Shown here piece by piece: positions 53,181 to 62,918 of a stretch of 64,000 bases of DNA. Source of the stretch: Dryocola clanedunensis (GTDB taxonomy: Bacteria > Pseudomonadota > Gammaproteobacteria > Enterobacterales > Enterobacteriaceae); assembly GCF_025215155.1 (NCBI RefSeq), contig NZ_JALHAM010000122.1; one strand, written 5' to 3'. How positions within the stretch are numbered: position 1 is the stretch's first letter; each line of letters opens with the position of its first letter. The position numbers and the translations under genes are program-made. The notes under the pieces are model-generated. The model saw nothing but the letters and a program-made list of their open reading frames with translations. It was not told the origin of the DNA and searched no databases.

Positions 53181-54866
53181 TTAGTATTGCCAGTTCAGGT
53201 TAAAGCCCAGCGTCACCGGGTCGGTGATGAAGCCGTCTGGTTTTGAGAACGGGACGCCGGCGAACAGATCGTAACTGGCTCCCCACAGGCTGCCGCGGAT
53301 CCCCGCTACGCCACCCGCCAGATGATGGCCGATGAGATAGTCATTGCTGTGGCCGCCCACCTCACCATAATCCGCTGCCACATAGAGCTGCTGGTTGGGC
53401 AGCGGCGTTTGCCATGACAGATCGTTGCGGATGTACCAGCCGCGATCGGCGCTCAGGGTTCTTTCGCCGTCGAAACCTCTCACCGTCCAGCGGCCGCCGA
53501 GAGAGAACTGATCCTGCGGGGTGAGCGGCGTGCTGCTGATTTGCCGCAGATACTGGGCGTTGTAGCGAAAGTTTTGATTCAGCAGCACAAACGGCAGATC
53601 GAGCTGGGCATTTATCTGGGTAATTTTGCTTAGCGCCGTGGCTTCGTTGAAATACTCTTCAGAAGCCGGAATGGCTCCGAACCAGCGGGTGCCCCGTTGG
53701 TAGCTGATGCCGGCATCCAGCGTGGCGGCCGCAATGTAATGGCAGTGCTGAAGGCCAATTTTCCAGGCGGAAGTCTGGCGGTGCTGAACGTCAATCTCTT
53801 CACCGTCGACGTAGTTTTTAGCGTCGCGGGTCAGGACATCATAGGTGAGCGTCGTTTTCTGACTGCCGTTGCGGTGCAGCAGGCGGCTTAGCTGCAGATC
53901 GAGATTGTTGCTGCTGCCGCTGTAGCGATAATCGCCGTTCAGCCCCGCAACGGTCTGGTGATAATCATTGCTGCTGGCGGTTAGTGCTGCCGTCCAGTAG
54001 GAAAAGGGCAGGGAATACTGGCCGGTATAGTTGTGCGTTCCTTTGCCGTCCGCGGCGAACAGCGAGCTTCCCGCTGACAGATAAAGAGTATCGCTCAGGC
54101 TCAGTAAATTGTCGCCGTAGGCGGTGACGCTGCCCTGATAGCGCCCCGTGCTGCGTGAACCGGAGTCATCGAGCGAGAGGCCAACGCGCCACATGCGCGA
54201 CTGCTGCCAGCTCAGCGCAATATCGCTTTCACCTGCCTCTTCGCCGGGAAGGATCTCCATGCTCGCCTGCACCGTCGGTACTCTTTGCAGGTTTTCCAGC
54301 CCCTGCTCGATATCCCGAAGGTCCAGCAGGTCGCCCGCGTGGGCCGGGAAAGCGGAGTAGAGAGACACATAATGATCGCTTTCCGGCGTCAGAATGACGT
54401 GGCGCACTTTGCCGGGAATCACGGCTAAGGCGAGGGTGCCCTTAGTCAGATCCTGTTGTGGTGCCACGACGCGCGTGGTGACATAGCCGTGATCGATAAG
54501 TCTATTTTGCAGCGCGCTCATCAGGATATTGATGCCCGAGCTGCCTAAACAATGGCCCTTTGCCTGGTCGGCGATTTTTTGCAAAGGGAGCCAGCGGGGC
54601 AGTGCCTCAGTATGGGTAAGCTTTATCTCATTGAGGGCGAAGCAGGGTTTCTCTACCGGAAAGACTATTTTCCCTGAAGAGGCCGGGGAGGGGGAAAGCC
54701 TGACATCCGGCGTTTCCGGCGCAAGCGTTGCTTCCAGCGCGCGCTGTCTCTCCTGTTGCAGGATGAGCTGCTGGTCGCCCGGCGCGGCGACGGCCGCGGT
54801 GAACGTCAGGGGGAGTAGCACGGCAGGCAAAGCAAACGCACGGCTGGTGCGCAAAGGGCAGGGCAT
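53181..54866 (-). CDS. cdiB: Two-partner secretion outer-membrane transporter CdiB
   Basis: The 561-aa Omp85/TpsB-type pore exports CdiA. It has a signal peptide (ALPAVLLPLTFTAAVA), an N-terminal helix region, two POTRA-type domains (GSSGINILMSALQNRLIDHG, GTLALAVIPGKVRHV), and a 16-strand barrel with the conserved FDGERTL-like VRGFDGERTLSADRGWYIRN segment. AAGGA lies 7 bases before its ATG. cdiA follows after 10 bases. Confidence 0.94.
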   Translation of the reverse strand: MPCPLRTSRAFALPAVLLPLTFTAAVAAPGDQQLILQQERQRALEATLAPETPDVRLSPSPASSGKIVFPVEKPCFALNEIKLTHTEALPRWLPLQKIADQAKGHCLGSSGINILMSALQNRLIDHGYVTTRVVAPQQDLTKGTLALAVIPGKVRHVILTPESDHYVSLYSAFPAHAGDLLDLRDIEQGLENLQRVPTVQASMEILPGEEAGESDIALSWQQSRMWRVGLSLDDSGSRSTGRYQGSVTAYGDNLLSLSDTLYLSAGSSLFAADGKGTHNYTGQYSLPFSYWTAALTASSNDYHQTVAGLNGDYRYSGSSNNLDLQLSRLLHRNGSQKTTLTYDVLTRDAKNYVDGEEIDVQHRQTSAWKIGLQHCHYIAAATLDAGISYQRGTRWFGAIPASEEYFNEATALSKITQINAQLDLPFVLLNQNFRYNAQYLRQISSTPLTPQDQFSLGGRWTVRGFDGERTLSADRGWYIRNDLSWQTPLPNQQLYVAADYGEVGGHSNDYLIGHHLAGGVAGIRGSLWGASYDLFAGVPFSKPDGFITDPVTLGFNLNWQY

Positions 54867-55002
54867 AAATCATCCTTGATTTATCAGGCAGATTAAAAGT
54901 GTTCAAAAGCGAAGCAAATTATCTTAGAAGAAGGTTGGGCGAAGAGGAATGATGAGAGGTTGAATTCAATCTGTAGTGATGGTTAAACAAGGGCCTGGGC
55001 AG

Positions 55003-55030
55003 AAAAAAAACGGGCATCCAGCGATGCCCG
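55003..55030 (-). terminator. Terminator of ansP
   Basis: CGGGCATC and GATGCCCG form an 8-bp stem around CAGC, followed on the minus strand by eight T. It lies 12 bases after the ansP stop. Confidence 0.85.
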
Positions 55031-55041
55031 CTACGGGAGGA

Positions 55042-56541
55042 TTAACCTTTCAAATCGTCCGCAGGAGTCAGCGTTTCCGCCGGAGTTTCCTCATGGTGAT
55101 CGTGGACCTGGCCCGCGATTTCATTGACGCGCTTGCGTGCGCCAAACCAGCCCAGCACCAGAATGATGGCAATCAGCGGGATGGAGGCAATAGTCCAGGT
55201 GCCGTTCGGATAGTCAAACGCCATCAGTACCAACACGCTCAGCAGGAACAGCAGCGTCAGCCATGAGGTAAACGGCGCGCCCGGCAGCTTAAAGCTCACC
55301 TCTTCCGCTTTGCCCTGTTTGATGGCCTGGCGCAGCTTCATCTGACAGACGACGATAAACGCCCAGGAAGCAATAATCCCCAGCGAAGCGACGTTCAGCA
55401 CGATCTCAAACACCTGGGAAGGGACATAGTAGTTGAGCACCACGCCAATCACGTAGATCCCAAGCGTCACCAGAATGCCCGCATACGGCACCTGTTGTTT
55501 GCTCATTTTCGACATGAACTTAGGCGCAGAACCGCCCATCGACATTGAGCGCAGGATGCGTCCGGTGGAGTACAGGCCTGAGTTCAGGCTGGAGAGCGCG
55601 GCGCTCAGCACCACCATGTTCATGACGTCGCCGATATAAGGTACGCCCAGCTTCGAGAAAAAGGTGACGAACGGGCTTTGTCCCGCCTGATAAGCGTTCC
55701 AGGGCAGCAGCAGCACCAGCAGCACGACGGAGCCAACGTAAAACAGGCCGATGCGCCAGATAACGCTGTTAATCGCCTTCGGCACCATATTCTGCGGATC
55801 TTTGCATTCCCCCGCGGCGGTCCCCACCAGTTCGATAGAGGCAAAGGCGAAGACCACGCCCTGCACCAGCACCAGCGCGGGCAGCAGACCATGCGGGAAG
55901 AAGCCGCCGTTATCGGTTATCAGGTGGAAGCCGGTGGCGTTGCCGTCGAGCATTTTCCCGCTGCCGAGGAACACGGTCCCCACCACCAGAAAGGCCACAA
56001 TCGCCAAGACCTTGACCAGCGCGAACCAGAACTCCATTTCGGCGAACCACTTCACGCCGATCATGTTCATGGTGCCAACAATCGCCAGCGCCCCCAGCGC
56101 GAATACCCACTGCGGCACATCGCCAAACGCCCCCCAGTAATGCATATAAAGCGCCACGGCGGTGATATCGACTATCCCCGTCATCGCCCAGTTGACAAAG
56201 TACATCCAGCCCGCAACGTAGGAGGCTTTCTCACCGAGAAACTCACGTGCATAAGAGACGAAGCTGCCGCTGGAAGGGCGATGCAAAACCAGTTCGCCCA
56301 GCGCGCGAAGAATGAAGAAGGAGAAGATGCCGCAGACCAGATAGACCAGCGCCAGCGCCGGGCCTGCCATCTGAAGACGCGCGCCCGCCCCCAGAAAAAG
56401 CCCCGTCCCGATGGCACCGCCAATGGCGATCATCTGAACCTGACGATTCCCCATCGCCTTGTGATAGCCGGAATCATGCGAGTTAAGCCAGCGCCTTTTA
56501 GCGGCGCGGTGCTCAGCCTCGGTTTTATGCGTTGTTTTCAT
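55042..56541 (-). CDS. ansP: L-asparagine permease AnsP
   Basis: Amino-acid/proton symporter of the AAT (APC) family with 12 helices. At 499 aa it equals E. coli AnsP. Motifs: MGNRQVQMIAIGGAIGTGLF, RPSSGSFVSYAREFLGEKAS, ASIELVGTAAGECKDPQNMV and GAPFTSWLTLLFLLSVLVLM. The N-terminal 25 residues and C-terminal tail diverge from E. coli. In E. coli it lies close to pqqU (yncD); here about 23 kb of accessory DNA separates them. Confidence 0.93.
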   Translation of the reverse strand: MKTTHKTEAEHRAAKRRWLNSHDSGYHKAMGNRQVQMIAIGGAIGTGLFLGAGARLQMAGPALALVYLVCGIFSFFILRALGELVLHRPSSGSFVSYAREFLGEKASYVAGWMYFVNWAMTGIVDITAVALYMHYWGAFGDVPQWVFALGALAIVGTMNMIGVKWFAEMEFWFALVKVLAIVAFLVVGTVFLGSGKMLDGNATGFHLITDNGGFFPHGLLPALVLVQGVVFAFASIELVGTAAGECKDPQNMVPKAINSVIWRIGLFYVGSVVLLVLLLPWNAYQAGQSPFVTFFSKLGVPYIGDVMNMVVLSAALSSLNSGLYSTGRILRSMSMGGSAPKFMSKMSKQQVPYAGILVTLGIYVIGVVLNYYVPSQVFEIVLNVASLGIIASWAFIVVCQMKLRQAIKQGKAEEVSFKLPGAPFTSWLTLLFLLSVLVLMAFDYPNGTWTIASIPLIAIILVLGWFGARKRVNEIAGQVHDHHEETPAETLTPADDLKG

Positions 56542-56769
56542 TGTTGTTCCTGTTTGCCTTTATGATTAACCCCCGAAATCGGCTGCCCTGTAGTTTGGTG
56601 TATCGCGGACATGACAAATTTCGGCGGTGAATCCTGGCAGGAAATTAACGGCAACGCAAAACCTGCTTTACGTTACGTGATGTCGCTGTTATTGCTAAAG
56701 AATCGAAACCCTCGCAGTCGATGTGATAACTTTCCTATCTTCTGCATGACGCCTGTAGGAAAACCGCCT

Positions 56770-57120
56770 GTGAAACGAGAGAATCTCTTTGCCGCCGTTT
56801 TTGAAAAGTATCAGGTAGAGCCTGATTACCCCTGGCAGAAGCTAAGCGATTACGCGGTGCTGCGGCATCAGTTCAAACGTAAATGGTTTGCGCTGATCTA
56901 CCGCATCGAGCCGCAAAAGCTTGGCCTGGAAGGCGAGGGGCTGGTGGAGGCGATGAACATCAAAGTTCAGCCTGAGATGATTGGCTCTCTGCGGATGATG
57001 GCGGGAATACTGCCCGCTTACCATATGAACAAAGAGCACTGGGTAACCGTACTGCTCGATAACGTGCCGGAGGAGGAGATCCTCGGGCTGCTTGATGAGA
57101 GCTTTCAGCTGACTCGCTGA
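56770..57120 (+). CDS. MmcQ/YjbR family protein
   Basis: The GTG at 56770 with AGGA nine bases upstream gives 116 aa (start VKRENLFAAVFEKYQVEPDY), the usual length and start of the family; longer starts at 56746 or 56611 are possible. The CyaY-like fold is indicated by WFALIYRIEPQKLG, EAMNIKVQPEMIGSLR, PAYHMNKEHWVTVLL. Members are thought to bind DNA, but function is not firmly known. A LysR gene follows 23 bases later, probably in the same transcript. Confidence 0.75.
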   Translation: MKRENLFAAVFEKYQVEPDYPWQKLSDYAVLRHQFKRKWFALIYRIEPQKLGLEGEGLVEAMNIKVQPEMIGSLRMMAGILPAYHMNKEHWVTVLLDNVPEEEILGLLDESFQLTR

Positions 57121-57143
57121 ATCAACATTAAAAAGAGGCTGCG

Positions 57144-58022
57144 ATGACGCTGCTCAACTTTACCCTCGCGCAAATCGAAGCCTTTGCGTGCGTCTGTGAA
57201 AGCGGCACGCTGACGCAGGCGGCGCGTAAACTGAAGAAAGACCGCACGACGATCAGCGAGCTGGTGGATTATCTGGAGCTTGATCTCGGCTACCCGCTGT
57301 TTGACCGTTCCACGCGGCCGCTCACATTGACCGACGCAGGTCAGTTACTCTACCGGCAGGCCCGCTTGTTTTTGCACGAGGCGCAGGCCTTCGCCCAGAT
57401 AGCCCGGCAGATTCCCCAGCAGATGAGTGCGCACATCACGCTTTGCTACGATCCATTTACGCCCCGCGATTTTCTCTTCCGCTTAACTCGCTTGCTGCAA
57501 AGCCAGCAGATCCAGCTGGAGCTGATCATGTGTGAGCGCGGTCAGGCAGAGCAGTGGCTTGCGGAGGGGATTGTCGATATCGGCCTGTTCCAGGCAATGA
57601 ACCGTTCAATTAACGACAGCCTGCGCTGGCGGGTAACAGGCAGCATCTCGCTGGCGGTATATGCAGGTGAAGGATTTTTCCCCGCGATGCCCGTTTCCAT
57701 TTTACAGCTGGCCTCCAGCACGCAGCTGATTCCCTTCCAGGCGATGCCTGCGTGGCTGGCCCAGCGGTTGCAAATAGCTGACCGGACGATACGGGTGACG
57801 GAAATCGCCATGCTGGAAAAAATGCTCGGTGCCGGCGACGGCTGGGCGTTCCTGCCGATCCATTTTCAGGCGGAAAACTGGCGCGGCGTGGAACGTATAG
57901 AAACGGAGCTGGGTGATTCGGGCCTGTCGCACCCGATGGTCACCCTTTCAAAACCAGGGCAGATCGCCCAACCTCTTTTGTCACAGTTGATGGACGCGAT
58001 GCAGGAGGCATGGGGGGATTAA
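57144..58022 (+). CDS. LysR-type transcriptional regulator
   Basis: The 292-aa protein has an N-terminal winged helix (ACVCESGTLTQAARKLKKDR, TTISELVDYLELDLG) and an effector domain. Neither target nor inducer can be deduced: the upstream gene is a YjbR-like gene and lacZ is convergent. The basic stretch KLKKDR in the recognition region differs from the usual hydrophobic pattern. Confidence 0.85.
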   Translation: MTLLNFTLAQIEAFACVCESGTLTQAARKLKKDRTTISELVDYLELDLGYPLFDRSTRPLTLTDAGQLLYRQARLFLHEAQAFAQIARQIPQQMSAHITLCYDPFTPRDFLFRLTRLLQSQQIQLELIMCERGQAEQWLAEGIVDIGLFQAMNRSINDSLRWRVTGSISLAVYAGEGFFPAMPVSILQLASSTQLIPFQAMPAWLAQRLQIADRTIRVTEIAMLEKMLGAGDGWAFLPIHFQAENWRGVERIETELGDSGLSHPMVTLSKPGQIAQPLLSQLMDAMQEAWGD

Positions 58023-58024
58023 TT

Positions 58025-58104
58025 GTGCCGGATGACGCTGGCGCTTATCCGGCCTACGGTTGTGGATTTTGTAGGGTGGATAAGCACAGCGTCATCCACC
58101 GGCA
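58025..58104. repeat. Pair of REP-like palindromes between LysR gene and lacZ
   Basis: GCCGGATGACGCTGGCGCTT with ATCCGGCCTACG, then GTAGGGTGGATAAGCACAGC with GTCATCCACCGG: two hairpins back to back in the gap between convergent genes. Same family as 6701, 22969 and 29402. Confidence 0.75.
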
Positions 58105-58107
58105 GTT

Positions 58108-61100
58108 TTAACGTTTCGCCCAGCTCACCGCATAATGGTAGCGCTGTTTATCTAACAGATACTCCGGCGACACGCTCGGGCTCCAGGAGTCATCGCCGCC
58201 GACGCCCATGTGAAAACCATCGATGTTCAGCCAGCTCCCCGCCTCCGGTGTTAACCGGTGACGGTGTGACGTTTCCCGCAGCTGCCGCTGGCTGTAACGG
58301 CTGATATTGAAGTGGAAATCACCGCGCCATTCGTTGCTGCCGTAGCTGAGGGACTGCGTATCGCAGCGCAGGCCGTTTTCCGATGGAAATACGTACGGGG
58401 TGTACATCTCATCAAGCGGGAGCTGCCATTTATCGAATAACGCCGACTGCTTGCGGTCCGGGTAGTTCTCATGTGGCCCCAGCCCCAGCCAGCTCACGGC
58501 CGGCTGAACCTCTGCCAGCTGACAGCTCAGCCCGATACGGGCTGGGGCGGGCGTGCCGTACGCAACCTCCACGTCAACATCGAGATGCAGCACTCCCTGG
58601 CCATCAACGCGGTAAGTTTTCCGGCTGATGAACAGCGTCTGGCTGCGGTACTGCCAGCGGTGAACGGAACGTAGCAGGACTTCGCTGTCCGTGGCGAAGG
58701 CGTCAAAACTCAGCAGCGCGGGTTCCAGATCGTAATGACCGGCGGCTTTCCAGCGTTCCACCCAGGCGTTCGGGTCGATGCGGGTGGCTTCGCTGACGCC
58801 GATGTCGTTATCCAGCGGTGCGCGAGTGAACTGATCATGCAGCGGAGACAGCAGCGTGTCTTCGCCATTCTGACACCATTGCGTCAGCAGGCCAGATTCG
58901 CGGCTGAACACCCAACGATGCTGTTGGTGGCTAATTTCATAACTGCGGTCGGTGGCGAGCAGCTCAGGTCTGTCACCGCCAGCGACCGTCTCTGGCATCG
59001 TCAGCACACCAGGCAGCTGCCACTGATCCCAGGCGCAGATGTGGCCCGCCGTTGACCACTCGGTCGCTTCGATTTGTTGCACCTGCACCGTTAGCCAGAG
59101 GTCGCCGCTGCGGGCCGTCTCCGGTATGTCATCCAGAACGATAGTCTGCTTGCCCTGCGGTGACATCTCCAGCAGCGCTTCGCCACGTGCCAGCACCACG
59201 CCATTCTGTTTTACCTTCCAGAGCAGGCGCTCGTTATCCACCGGGCGGAACAGATATTCACTGGTAATGTCAATTTTTAGCGAAGCTTCCCGCCGCAGAG
59301 CGAACTGGAAAAACTGTTGCGCCCGCTGTGCTTCATAAAGCGCCGGATGCGGCGTCCGGTCAGCAAACACCAGGCCATTCATGCAAAACTGGCGGTCGTT
59401 AGGGTTGTCCCCAAAATCGCCGCCGTAGGCGCTGTACGGCTGACCATTTTCATCGTGCTTTATCAGCGATTGATCCACCCAGTCCCAGACAAAACCACCC
59501 TGTAATTTAGGATGCTGGCGGAAGGCGGCCCAGTATTTGTGGAAGCCGCCAAAACTGTTCCCCATCGCGTGAGCGTATTCGCAGAGGATGAGCGGGCGGG
59601 TTTCACCCGGCAGGCCAATCCATTTTTTTATCGACCACTTCTCTACCGCAGGGAACGGCTGATCCTGGTCCACGCGGGCGTACATCGGGCAGATGATATC
59701 GGTCGCCGCGCTATCGGCACCGCCGCCTTCGTATTGTACCGGGCGGGTTGGGTCGCTGGATTTGACCCAGTTGTAAAGCGCATCGTGATTGGCACCGTGC
59801 CCGGATTCGTTACCCAATGACCAGATGATGACTGACGGGTGGTTGCGGTCGCGCTGCACCATACGCGTGATGCGTTCGGTCATGGCTGGCAGCCAGACGG
59901 GGTCGGCGCTCAGGCGGTTCATCGGCACCATGCCGTGGGTTTCAATGTTGGCTTCGTCCACGACGTACAGGCCGTAGCGGTCGCACAGGCGATACCATAG
60001 CGGATGGTTCGGATAATGCGAGCAGCGCACGGCGTTAAAGTTATGCTGCTTCATCAACAGGATATCCTGACGCATGGTGTCGATGTCCATCACCTGGCCA
60101 TGGATCTGATGATGCTCGTGGCGATTGGTACCGCGGATCAGCAGCGGCTTGCCGTTAAGCTTCAGCAGCCCGTTTTCAATTTCAACCTTACGGAAGCCCA
60201 CATCACAGGCTTCTGCCTCAATCAGCGCGCCGTGCCTGTCTTTCAGCTCCACGACCACACGGTAGAGGTCAGGGATTTCTGCGCTCCACAGTCGCGGATG
60301 GTCAACCGCGATGCGAACTGTGGTGCGGTCAGAATAGGTACCGCGCTCGTCGATAATGGCGCTGCCGATGGGCTGCTGTGTTTCAGCAATGAGCTGATTT
60401 GCCTGCCAGAGCCGGACGCAAACCTGGGTATCGGCCTGCGGGTCGCCAGTGACAACCACCAGCGTTTCCAGTTCGGCACGAGAGAAACTATCAAAAAGAT
60501 GCGTAGTCACGTGGAAATCGCAGATTTGGGCACGGGGTTTATGCAGCAGCGTCACGTCGCGGAAGATGCCGCTCATTCGCCACATATCCTGATCTTCCAG
60601 GTAAGAGCCGTCGCTCCAGCGCAGCACCATCACCGCGATGCGGTTTTCCCCTGGCTGGAGCACTGGGCTGAGGTCGAATTCAGAGGGCAGGCGGCTGTCC
60701 TGGGCGTAGCCTACCCAGCGGCCGTTACACCACAGATGGAACGCGGAGTTCACTCCGTCGAATACGAGACGCGTTTGCCCCTCGGCAAGCCAGGCGTCAT
60801 CAACGTTGAAATTGAGCGAGTAGCAGCCGGTTGGGTTTTCCTGCGGCACAAAAGGGGGATTGACCGGAATCGGGTAGGTGACGTTGGTGTAAATTGGTGC
60901 GTCGTACCCCAGCATTTGCCAGTTGGCAGGCACCGGGATCTCGTCGGCGTCGGCCAAATCCTCGTGTAGCCAGCTTTCCGGCACCTCTTCCGGGCAGGCA
61001 AAATAGCTGAACTGCCAGCGGCCATTCAGAGAGCGCAGCGATGTGGACAGGATGTCATCCCGCGCATCTTCTGCTGCGCGCCAGCTATGAAAAGGCGGAT

Positions 61101-61218
61101 GTGCCGGGAGTTGGTTGAGCTGCGTGACACCCGGATTTTCCCAGTCACGGCGAGCCAGCACGGCGGCAAGAGAAGCGGCAGGATTGCCAGCCTGGATAAT
61201 CCCGGTATTGAACAACAT
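58108..61218 (-). CDS. lacZ: Beta-galactosidase LacZ
   Basis: Hydrolyses lactose to glucose and galactose; GH2 tetramer. The start at 61218 (MLFNTGIIQAGNPAASLAAV) gives 1036 aa, with catalytic residues equivalent to E. coli Glu461 and Glu537 at 471 and 547 (WSLGNESGHG, ILCEYAHAMGNS), an offset of ten. Most of the chain aligns by eye with E. coli LacZ (RRDWENPGVTQLNQLPAHPP). No lacI or lacY is next to it. It is intact. Confidence 0.95.
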   Translation of the reverse strand: MLFNTGIIQAGNPAASLAAVLARRDWENPGVTQLNQLPAHPPFHSWRAAEDARDDILSTSLRSLNGRWQFSYFACPEEVPESWLHEDLADADEIPVPANWQMLGYDAPIYTNVTYPIPVNPPFVPQENPTGCYSLNFNVDDAWLAEGQTRLVFDGVNSAFHLWCNGRWVGYAQDSRLPSEFDLSPVLQPGENRIAVMVLRWSDGSYLEDQDMWRMSGIFRDVTLLHKPRAQICDFHVTTHLFDSFSRAELETLVVVTGDPQADTQVCVRLWQANQLIAETQQPIGSAIIDERGTYSDRTTVRIAVDHPRLWSAEIPDLYRVVVELKDRHGALIEAEACDVGFRKVEIENGLLKLNGKPLLIRGTNRHEHHQIHGQVMDIDTMRQDILLMKQHNFNAVRCSHYPNHPLWYRLCDRYGLYVVDEANIETHGMVPMNRLSADPVWLPAMTERITRMVQRDRNHPSVIIWSLGNESGHGANHDALYNWVKSSDPTRPVQYEGGGADSAATDIICPMYARVDQDQPFPAVEKWSIKKWIGLPGETRPLILCEYAHAMGNSFGGFHKYWAAFRQHPKLQGGFVWDWVDQSLIKHDENGQPYSAYGGDFGDNPNDRQFCMNGLVFADRTPHPALYEAQRAQQFFQFALRREASLKIDITSEYLFRPVDNERLLWKVKQNGVVLARGEALLEMSPQGKQTIVLDDIPETARSGDLWLTVQVQQIEATEWSTAGHICAWDQWQLPGVLTMPETVAGGDRPELLATDRSYEISHQQHRWVFSRESGLLTQWCQNGEDTLLSPLHDQFTRAPLDNDIGVSEATRIDPNAWVERWKAAGHYDLEPALLSFDAFATDSEVLLRSVHRWQYRSQTLFISRKTYRVDGQGVLHLDVDVEVAYGTPAPARIGLSCQLAEVQPAVSWLGLGPHENYPDRKQSALFDKWQLPLDEMYTPYVFPSENGLRCDTQSLSYGSNEWRGDFHFNISRYSQRQLRETSHRHRLTPEAGSWLNIDGFHMGVGGDDSWSPSVSPEYLLDKQRYHYAVSWAKR

Positions 61219-61385
61219 AGATTGGTGCCCTTGATAAGGTTGCGATGCGCTCAGAATTGTCGGCAACTATGATTTTTTAGCCATGAGCTGTAAAGGACGA
61301 TGACGGGTTCTTCAGAGGAGGATCACACGCCGCAAAAATATGCGCTAAGGTCTATAAGGTCATCGCAAGAGAGGAGTCCGTCATG

Positions 61386-61997
61386 ATGAAGCTCTATGGC
61401 GCGCCGGGGTGCGGATCGGCGATTGTTGAAATGATGTTTGTGCTGGCGGGAGAGCAGTATCGCTGGGTAAATGTAGAGGGGTTTGATGCGCCAGGGCCGC
61501 AGCGCGACGCTTTGCTTGAGCTGAACCCGCTGGGGCAGGTGCCGACGCTGAAGCTTGACGATGGCACTGTCGTCACGGAAACAGCCGCCATTGCGCTCAT
61601 GCTGCTGGATGCCCACCCTGAGCTGGCACCGCCTGTTGGCTCCGCTGAACGACCGCGTTTTCACAGGCTACTGATCTGGCTGGTCGCTAACGTCTATCCC
61701 ACATTCACTTACGGCGACTACCCTGAACGCTGGACTTCGGGTAGCGCCCTCGAGCTTCGTGACAGCACCAACAGATATCGCCAGCAGCTCTACCTGTGGC
61801 TGGAATCGCAGTTTGGTGCCGGGCCGTACGTCTTCGGCGACCACATCTCGTTACTGGATACTTACCTCGCCGCAATGATTAGCTGGCGACCACGGCAGGC
61901 GTGGTTTGAACAAAATACGCCGAAAATGTATGCGATAGCGCTGAAAGTTCGTGAGCGCGAAGATTTGCAGGAGATTATCAGCCGCAACGAGCTGTAG
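61386..61997 (+). CDS. yncG: Glutathione S-transferase-like protein YncG
   Basis: The start at 61386 (MKLYGAPGCGSAIVEMM) gives 203 aa. The N-terminal thioredoxin-like domain has NPLGQVPTLKLDDG and VTETAAIALMLLD, the usual glutathione-binding region; the C-terminal domain is helical. E. coli YncG is adjacent to ansP, supporting the name. Substrate unknown. Confidence 0.82.
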   Translation: MKLYGAPGCGSAIVEMMFVLAGEQYRWVNVEGFDAPGPQRDALLELNPLGQVPTLKLDDGTVVTETAAIALMLLDAHPELAPPVGSAERPRFHRLLIWLVANVYPTFTYGDYPERWTSGSALELRDSTNRYRQQLYLWLESQFGAGPYVFGDHISLLDTYLAAMISWRPRQAWFEQNTPKMYAIALKVREREDLQEIISRNEL

Positions 61998-62071
61998 CGA
62001 TCGCACCAACGATCATATGGCCCGCCGCAGTTTCGCTATAGTGGACTCACTTAACACAGCGGAGCCTGTTT

Positions 62072-62905
62072 ATGCCCTTTAATCTTGATGCCTATCTGGC
62101 GCGTATTCAGTTTAGCGGTGGCTACGCGCCGGACTTAAAAACGTTGCAGCAGATCCATCTGCGCCACACCTGTGCCATCCCCTTTGAAAACCTCGACGTC
62201 CTGCTCGAGCGAAAGATTCAGCTCGATGATGACAGCGTTTTCGCGAAGCTGGTCACCGGTGGACGAGGCGGCTATTGCTATGAGCAAAATGCTTTGCTGC
62301 GGCGGGCGCTGGTGGACATTGGGTTCCAGGTTGAAGACTTAGGTGCGCGGGTAGTGATTATGCGCCCGCCGGAAATGCCGCCCAGGACCCATCGCCTGCA
62401 GTTGGTGACCCTTGGTGACGAACGCTGGCTGGCGGATGTGGGGTTTGGCGGTAAAACGCTGACGTCCCCGATTAAGCTGGAACTGAGCAGCGAACAAACT
62501 ACCCCGCACGGCGTCTATCGACTTTCGCTTATTGATGAAGATTATCTGCTGAGCGTAAGGGACGGGAGCGAATGGCTCCCGCTGTACCGCTTCGATCTGC
62601 AAACGCAGTATTTCGCAGATTACGAAGTGGCGAATCACTATGTTGCCACCTGGCCTGCATCGCATTTTCGGCATAACTTAACGGTTTGCCTGAAAGTGGC
62701 CGACGGTCAGACCATCACGCTGAGCAACAATCAGCTGAATGTGGCGGGCCAGAAACAGGAGCTGCCCGATGCCGCGGCGGTATATCAGGCGCTGCAAGCA
62801 CAACTCGGTTTACGCCTCGACGATAAACAGCAGGGTATCGGGCTTGATACATTCACGGCTGCGTTTAATGTAGTGATACAACAAGACAAATCAAGAACAC
62901 CATAA
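62072..62905 (+). CDS. nhoA: Arylamine N-acetyltransferase NhoA
   Basis: Transfers acetyl from acetyl-CoA to arylamines and N-hydroxyarylamines. The 277-aa protein has the triad Cys69 (GGRGGYCYEQN), His107 (PPRTHRLQL) and Asp122 (WLADVGFGG). E. coli NhoA is 281 aa. pptA follows 13 bases later in one operon; in E. coli nhoA and pptA are also near each other. Confidence 0.94.
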   Translation: MPFNLDAYLARIQFSGGYAPDLKTLQQIHLRHTCAIPFENLDVLLERKIQLDDDSVFAKLVTGGRGGYCYEQNALLRRALVDIGFQVEDLGARVVIMRPPEMPPRTHRLQLVTLGDERWLADVGFGGKTLTSPIKLELSSEQTTPHGVYRLSLIDEDYLLSVRDGSEWLPLYRFDLQTQYFADYEVANHYVATWPASHFRHNLTVCLKVADGQTITLSNNQLNVAGQKQELPDAAAVYQALQAQLGLRLDDKQQGIGLDTFTAAFNVVIQQDKSRTP

Positions 62906-62918
62906 TGGAGAACAACCT

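Noticed and set aside
61240..61290. Possible lac operator near the lacZ start
   Set aside because: ATTGTCGGCAACTATGA lacks the symmetry and most bases of the lac operator.
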